From Treponema sp. (GTDB lineage: Bacteria; Spirochaetota; Spirochaetia; Treponematales; Treponemataceae), in assembly GCA_017617145.1 (NCBI GenBank), contig JAFZWX010000060.1, positions 1-8,230 on the forward strand: DNA of 8,230 nt, in the 5' to 3' direction. The notes beneath the pieces are model-generated. The model was not told where the DNA came from. It saw nothing but the letters and a program-made list of their open reading frames with translations, and searched no databases. Made by a program: the position numbers and the translations under genes. Of this stretch, positions 5,654 to 8,230 are shown piece by piece (the stretch's first letter is position 1; the number at the start of each line of letters is the position of its first letter).

Positions 5654-6201
5654 ACACAATCACCGCAGCCTTCATTTCCACCACAGCCGCCACATTCTTC
5701 ATTGCTGCCACAGCCACCGCAATTACCGCCGCAACCACCACAGCCTGATTCCAATTGAGCAAGTTCTTCTTCAGTTGTATCACGAACTTCAACAACTTCT
5801 ATATCAAAGTTCAGGATTTTTCCTGCCATTTCGTGGTTCCCGTCAATCTTTACTCTGTCTCCGTTTACTTCGATTACAGTTACTATTGTAGGTCCTGCTG
5901 GTGTCATAACCTGAAACTGCATACCAACTTCAATTTCGGCATCTGTTTCAAAACGGTCTTTTGAAAGCTCTGCAACAAGTCGTTCGTCACGTTCACCGTA
6001 GCCGTCCTTTGGCTGGATTGTACAGGAAAATTTGTCGCCTGGTGCTTTTCCTTCGAGTTGTGCTTCAAGGCCTGGAATTAAATATCCTCTTCCGTGAACA
6101 TAACCCAGAGGTTCTATGCCCGCAGAAGAATCAAGCTCAACTCCATTAGCATCTCTGAGAGTATAATGAAATGCAGCGAATTTATCTTTTGTAATTGTCA
6201 T
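5644..6201 (-). CDS. slyD: SlyD-like FKBP-type peptidyl-prolyl isomerase with Cys-rich metal-binding tail
   Basis: SlyD is a cytoplasmic proline isomerase, chaperone and metallochaperone. The 185-residue protein has the split FKBP domain (about 1-70 and 121-142, including GYVHGRGYLIPGLE and GNHEMAGKILNFD). The insert-in-flap chaperone domain lies between them (about 71-120). After residue 150 comes a Gly/Cys tail with nine cysteines (C154, C157, C161, C164, C170, C173, C179, C182, C184), including four CxxC pairs. The E. coli tail is instead His-rich with some Cys and binds nickel for hydrogenase assembly; a thiol-only tail suggests binding of zinc, copper, nickel or iron. The ATG directly follows the stop of the Nfu-type gene (TAAATG), with GGGA about 8 nt upstream. 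Its 3' end overlaps the PrsW gene. Confidence 0.93.
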   Translation of the reverse strand: MTITKDKFAAFHYTLRDANGVELDSSAGIEPLGYVHGRGYLIPGLEAQLEGKAPGDKFSCTIQPKDGYGERDERLVAELSKDRFETDAEIEVGMQFQVMTPAGPTIVTVIEVNGDRVKIDGNHEMAGKILNFDIEVVEVRDTTEEELAQLESGCGGCGGNCGGCGSNEECGGCGGNEGCGDCVCS

Positions 6202-6462
6202 TTAGAATCCCATCTCATCAAGATTTTTTGCGTTGTCCTGTACTACTTCAAGAATTTCAGGACAAGCATCTTTTAAATATCGTTCAATTCCCATTTTAAG
6301 GGTCATGAGTGCCATAGGGCAGCTTCCACATGCACCTGTAAGATTCAAGTGAACACGTTTTTCATCATCAATACACACAAATTCCATATCGCCGCCATCG
6401 GCCTGGAGCTGTGGCCTGAACATTTCAAGTGCTTCTTTTACTGTTGCTTCTAAGTTTTCCAT
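6202..6462 (-). CDS. Nfu-type (NifU C-terminal domain) iron-sulfur cluster scaffold protein
   Basis: The 86-residue protein is a lone NifU C-terminal domain. It has the hallmark LQADGGDMEFV (19-29) and the cluster-binding LTGACGSCPMA with C45-x2-C48. Such proteins dimerise to hold a [4Fe-4S] cluster between the two CxxC motifs and pass it to apo-enzymes. The start is the ATG at 6462, because AGGAGA lies 5 nt before it. A GTG at 6486 would add eight residues encoded over that ribosome-binding site and is rejected. The next gene, slyD, starts with no gap, so the two are co-translated. The antiporter gene ends 33 bp upstream, and that gap holds a small GGGC/GCCC hairpin (6479-6491) but no clear promoter. 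Confidence 0.93.
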   Translation of the reverse strand: MENLEATVKEALEMFRPQLQADGGDMEFVCIDDEKRVHLNLTGACGSCPMALMTLKMGIERYLKDACPEILEVVQDNAKNLDEMGF

Positions 6463-6478
6463 AGAGGTCTCCTCATAA

Positions 6479-6491
6479 GGGCACACGGCCC
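6479..6491 (-). other. Small intercistronic hairpin ahead of the Nfu-type gene
   Basis: GGGC and GCCC arms enclose a 5-nt loop in the 33-bp space between the antiporter stop and the Nfu-type ribosome-binding site. The stem is only 4 bp and has no T-run, so it should not stop transcription. It may tune mRNA processing or translation, or may be chance. Confidence 0.25.
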
Positions 6492-6495
6492 AATT

Positions 6496-8226
6496 TTAAT
6501 TATCTAATTCATCAAGTTTTCTGTTTAATTCTATTATGCGAGTATGCAGATAATGGTCAACAGTTGATTTCTCTAAAATACCAAGAGTGTCACCGTCGGT
6601 ATCTACAATAGGCATTGCATCAATATCGTTTTCTTCAAAAAGCTGATAGGCATCGGGCAGGGTAGTAGAAGGCTTTACTGTAATTGTAACAGGATCCATA
6701 ATATCCATTGCAAGCATGGTTTCGGCAAAGTCTCCAATCTGCATAACTTCCTTAAGGTGTTCAAGACTGATTACACCAACAAGCTTTCCCTGATGATTTT
6801 TTACAGCATAGTTCAAATTCTGATTACGGCTGAACGAATTGAGGATTGTAAACAGGCTGTCGTTTTCATTTACAATTGCAGGTGAATCATAATTGCAGAC
6901 TTTTTCTTTACCCCACATAACATCAGTAACACGCGAGTTCTTTTTAATATCATCAACTGTAACATTGAGTCCGCATTCGCCGGCTTTTGTAACTCCAATT
7001 TTTACAAAAACAGGTCCTGCAAGCTGAACAATAAATGTAGTTGCTGTAATAATCAAAAGAATCTGTGGCCCTATTGAATCTGCAAAGTCGTTGCCTGCCG
7101 CAATAGAAAGACCAATTGCTACGCCAGCTTGACTCAAAAGACAATAAGGAAGATATTTTTGGACAGTCTTAGGTGCTTTTGTAAGCCAGGCACCAAAGCT
7201 AGAACCGATTGATTTTCCAAGGGTGCGGCCTAAAACATAAATAATTGCAATGAGCCCAAGGAACGGTGTAATAATCCAGATATTTAGTTTGGCGCCGACA
7301 AGTACAAAGAACAAAACGTAAATTGGCGGAGTGTATTTGTCTACAAGCGGGAAAACGCCTTTTGTTTTTGCAGGTGCAAAGTTAACCATTACAAAGCCAA
7401 GACTCATTGCCGCAAGAATGTTATCAAAATTAAAGGTTTCGCAAACGCCTGTGCAAAGGAAAAGACAGCCTAGCGCAAATGTAAGAATGCGACCTTCCTT
7501 GTTTAAAAGATGGCGTGTAATAAAACTGAGCAAAAATCCGAATGCAGCACCAATCAAAAGAGAGCCAAAAATGTCTCGGAAGATGTTGAGTAACTGCGGT
7601 AAAAATCCCAGTGCGTTTCCACCAATAAGGGGAGTTACTATTGTAGAAGCAATTGTGTACAGAATAAGTGCTACTGCATCGTCCATGGCAACAATTCCGT
7701 AAACTGTTGTTGTGAGCGGACCGCGGGTTCGGTATTCTGCAAGAACATCGGTTGTAGCGGCTGGAGCTGTTGCAGAACAGATTGCACCCAAAATTAATCC
7801 GAGTGAAACTGCGCGTGTAATATCCTTTGTAATAAGCCAGACAACAAGTGTTACAACTCCACCAACAACAATTGCCGGAGTGATTGCTTCAAATAAAAGA
7901 ATGCTTATAAACTGCTTACCGTATTTTTTTATTACATTAAGCTTAAGCTCACCGCCAATTAAAAATCCTATTAGAGAAAGGGCAACTGTGCTTATTGGAT
8001 CCAGAGCTGCAATTACATTTGGTTCAAGAATATGAAAGCCAGAAGAACCAATTATAATTCCCATTACAATGTAGCCTACAACCTGCGGAATTTTTAATTT
8101 TTGAAAAAGCCATCCGCCAAGTGCGCCAACAAAAAGAATGAGACCTAAAAGCAGAACAAGCTGGGTTGCCTGAATTTTTGTAAAATGAAATATTGCCGGT
8201 AATAAATTCGCTAATGGGTCGTCCAT
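6496..8226 (-). CDS. CPA2-type cation:proton antiporter with C-terminal CBS domain pair
   Basis: The 576-residue membrane protein probably exchanges Na+ or K+ for protons across the inner membrane. Residues about 20-415 hold roughly 13 hydrophobic helices with the CPA2 plan. It includes PQVVGYIVMGIIIG after the first helix, SATAPAATTDVL, and AMDDAVAL with the paired aspartates D182-D183. In NhaA/NapA-type exchangers such a pair binds the ion and implies electrogenic exchange. After the last helix, residues about 431-576 form two CBS motifs, the second starting at AMDIMDPVTI (506). CBS pairs bind adenine nucleotides and usually regulate. No TrkA-N or TrkA-C domain is present. The ATG at 8226 lies 4 bases from the window edge, so the ribosome-binding site is unseen and an earlier start is possible. 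It is the first visible gene of the minus-strand row. Confidence 0.9.
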   Translation of the reverse strand: MDDPLANLLPAIFHFTKIQATQLVLLLGLILFVGALGGWLFQKLKIPQVVGYIVMGIIIGSSGFHILEPNVIAALDPISTVALSLIGFLIGGELKLNVIKKYGKQFISILLFEAITPAIVVGGVVTLVVWLITKDITRAVSLGLILGAICSATAPAATTDVLAEYRTRGPLTTTVYGIVAMDDAVALILYTIASTIVTPLIGGNALGFLPQLLNIFRDIFGSLLIGAAFGFLLSFITRHLLNKEGRILTFALGCLFLCTGVCETFNFDNILAAMSLGFVMVNFAPAKTKGVFPLVDKYTPPIYVLFFVLVGAKLNIWIITPFLGLIAIIYVLGRTLGKSIGSSFGAWLTKAPKTVQKYLPYCLLSQAGVAIGLSIAAGNDFADSIGPQILLIITATTFIVQLAGPVFVKIGVTKAGECGLNVTVDDIKKNSRVTDVMWGKEKVCNYDSPAIVNENDSLFTILNSFSRNQNLNYAVKNHQGKLVGVISLEHLKEVMQIGDFAETMLAMDIMDPVTITVKPSTTLPDAYQLFEENDIDAMPIVDTDGDTLGILEKSTVDHYLHTRIIELNRKLDELDN

Positions 8227-8230
8227 AATT

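Noticed and set aside
5640..5964. Plus-strand open frames opposite slyD, His/Leu/Arg-rich
   Set aside because: The His-rich look is simply the antisense of Gly/Cys codons in the SlyD tail; the real frame is the minus-strand FKBP protein.
6463..6486. GTG start extending the Nfu-type protein by eight residues
   Set aside because: A strong AGGAGA ribosome-binding site lies inside this extension, 5 nt before the ATG at 6462.
7331..8035. Two plus-strand open frames of 123 and 107 codons opposite the antiporter gene
   Set aside because: They are antisense to a well-supported membrane protein, have low-complexity Ser/Arg/Pro/Thr-rich translations without family motifs, and show no operon context.
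1..8230. CRISPR array, riboswitch, toxin-antitoxin, retron or defence island
   Set aside because: No regularly spaced repeats, no long structured leader, and no recognisable toxin, nuclease or reverse transcriptase genes were seen; almost all sequence is explained by ordinary genes.

Overview
The window looks like AT-rich chromosomal DNA from an anaerobic, carbohydrate-fermenting bacterium. My best guess is a gut or rumen Treponema-like spirochaete. The guess rests on AT-rich coding with many A/T third positions, hexuronate catabolism genes, a Cys/Gly-tailed SlyD beside an Nfu-type protein, and a tRNA gene without encoded CCA. A Firmicute cannot be excluded, because no rRNA or other strong phylogenetic marker is present.

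Left edge (1-264): the last 40 codons of an IS30-family transposase and probably its right terminal repeat, then about 140 bp of regulatory DNA. This holds a 30-bp imperfect dyad and a good sigma70-type promoter (TTGAGA, 17 nt, TATTAT) facing right.

Plus-strand operon (265-4736): uxuA (mannonate dehydratase), a RimJ/RimL-like GNAT acetyltransferase, uxuB (fructuronate reductase), a histidine-phosphatase-superfamily enzyme and a macro-domain protein. The genes are packed with 4-bp and 1-bp overlaps. The exception is a 51-bp gap before the phosphatase, which contains a 16-bp near-palindrome. UxuB reduces D-fructuronate to D-mannonate and UxuA dehydrates that to 2-keto-3-deoxygluconate, so the pair is the middle of the glucuronate branch. 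The isomerase, KDG kinase, aldolase, transporter and regulator are not in the window. The last two genes and the GNAT have no obvious place in the pathway and may be metabolite-repair or signalling accessories.

Convergence zone (4737-4972): an out-of-frame, coding-like tail with a 12-bp tandem duplication, a strong 12-bp hairpin terminator, and on the minus strand an initiator tRNA-fMet(CAT) with its own TTGACA promoter.

Minus-strand gene row (4973-8226, read right to left): a CPA2-type cation:proton antiporter with a C-terminal CBS pair, an Nfu-type Fe-S scaffold, SlyD (FKBP-type prolyl isomerase/metallochaperone with a nine-cysteine tail) and a PrsW-family intramembrane metalloprotease. 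The last three abut or overlap and are almost certainly co-translated. With the antiporter 33 bp upstream, they suggest a unit concerned with ion, metal and envelope homeostasis, although no specific pathway is proven.

I do not see a clear new defence or mobile system. The most distinctive items are the Nfu/Cys-tailed SlyD/PrsW cassette, the GNAT inside the uxu operon, the phosphatase-macrodomain pair, and the dyad at the uxu promoter.
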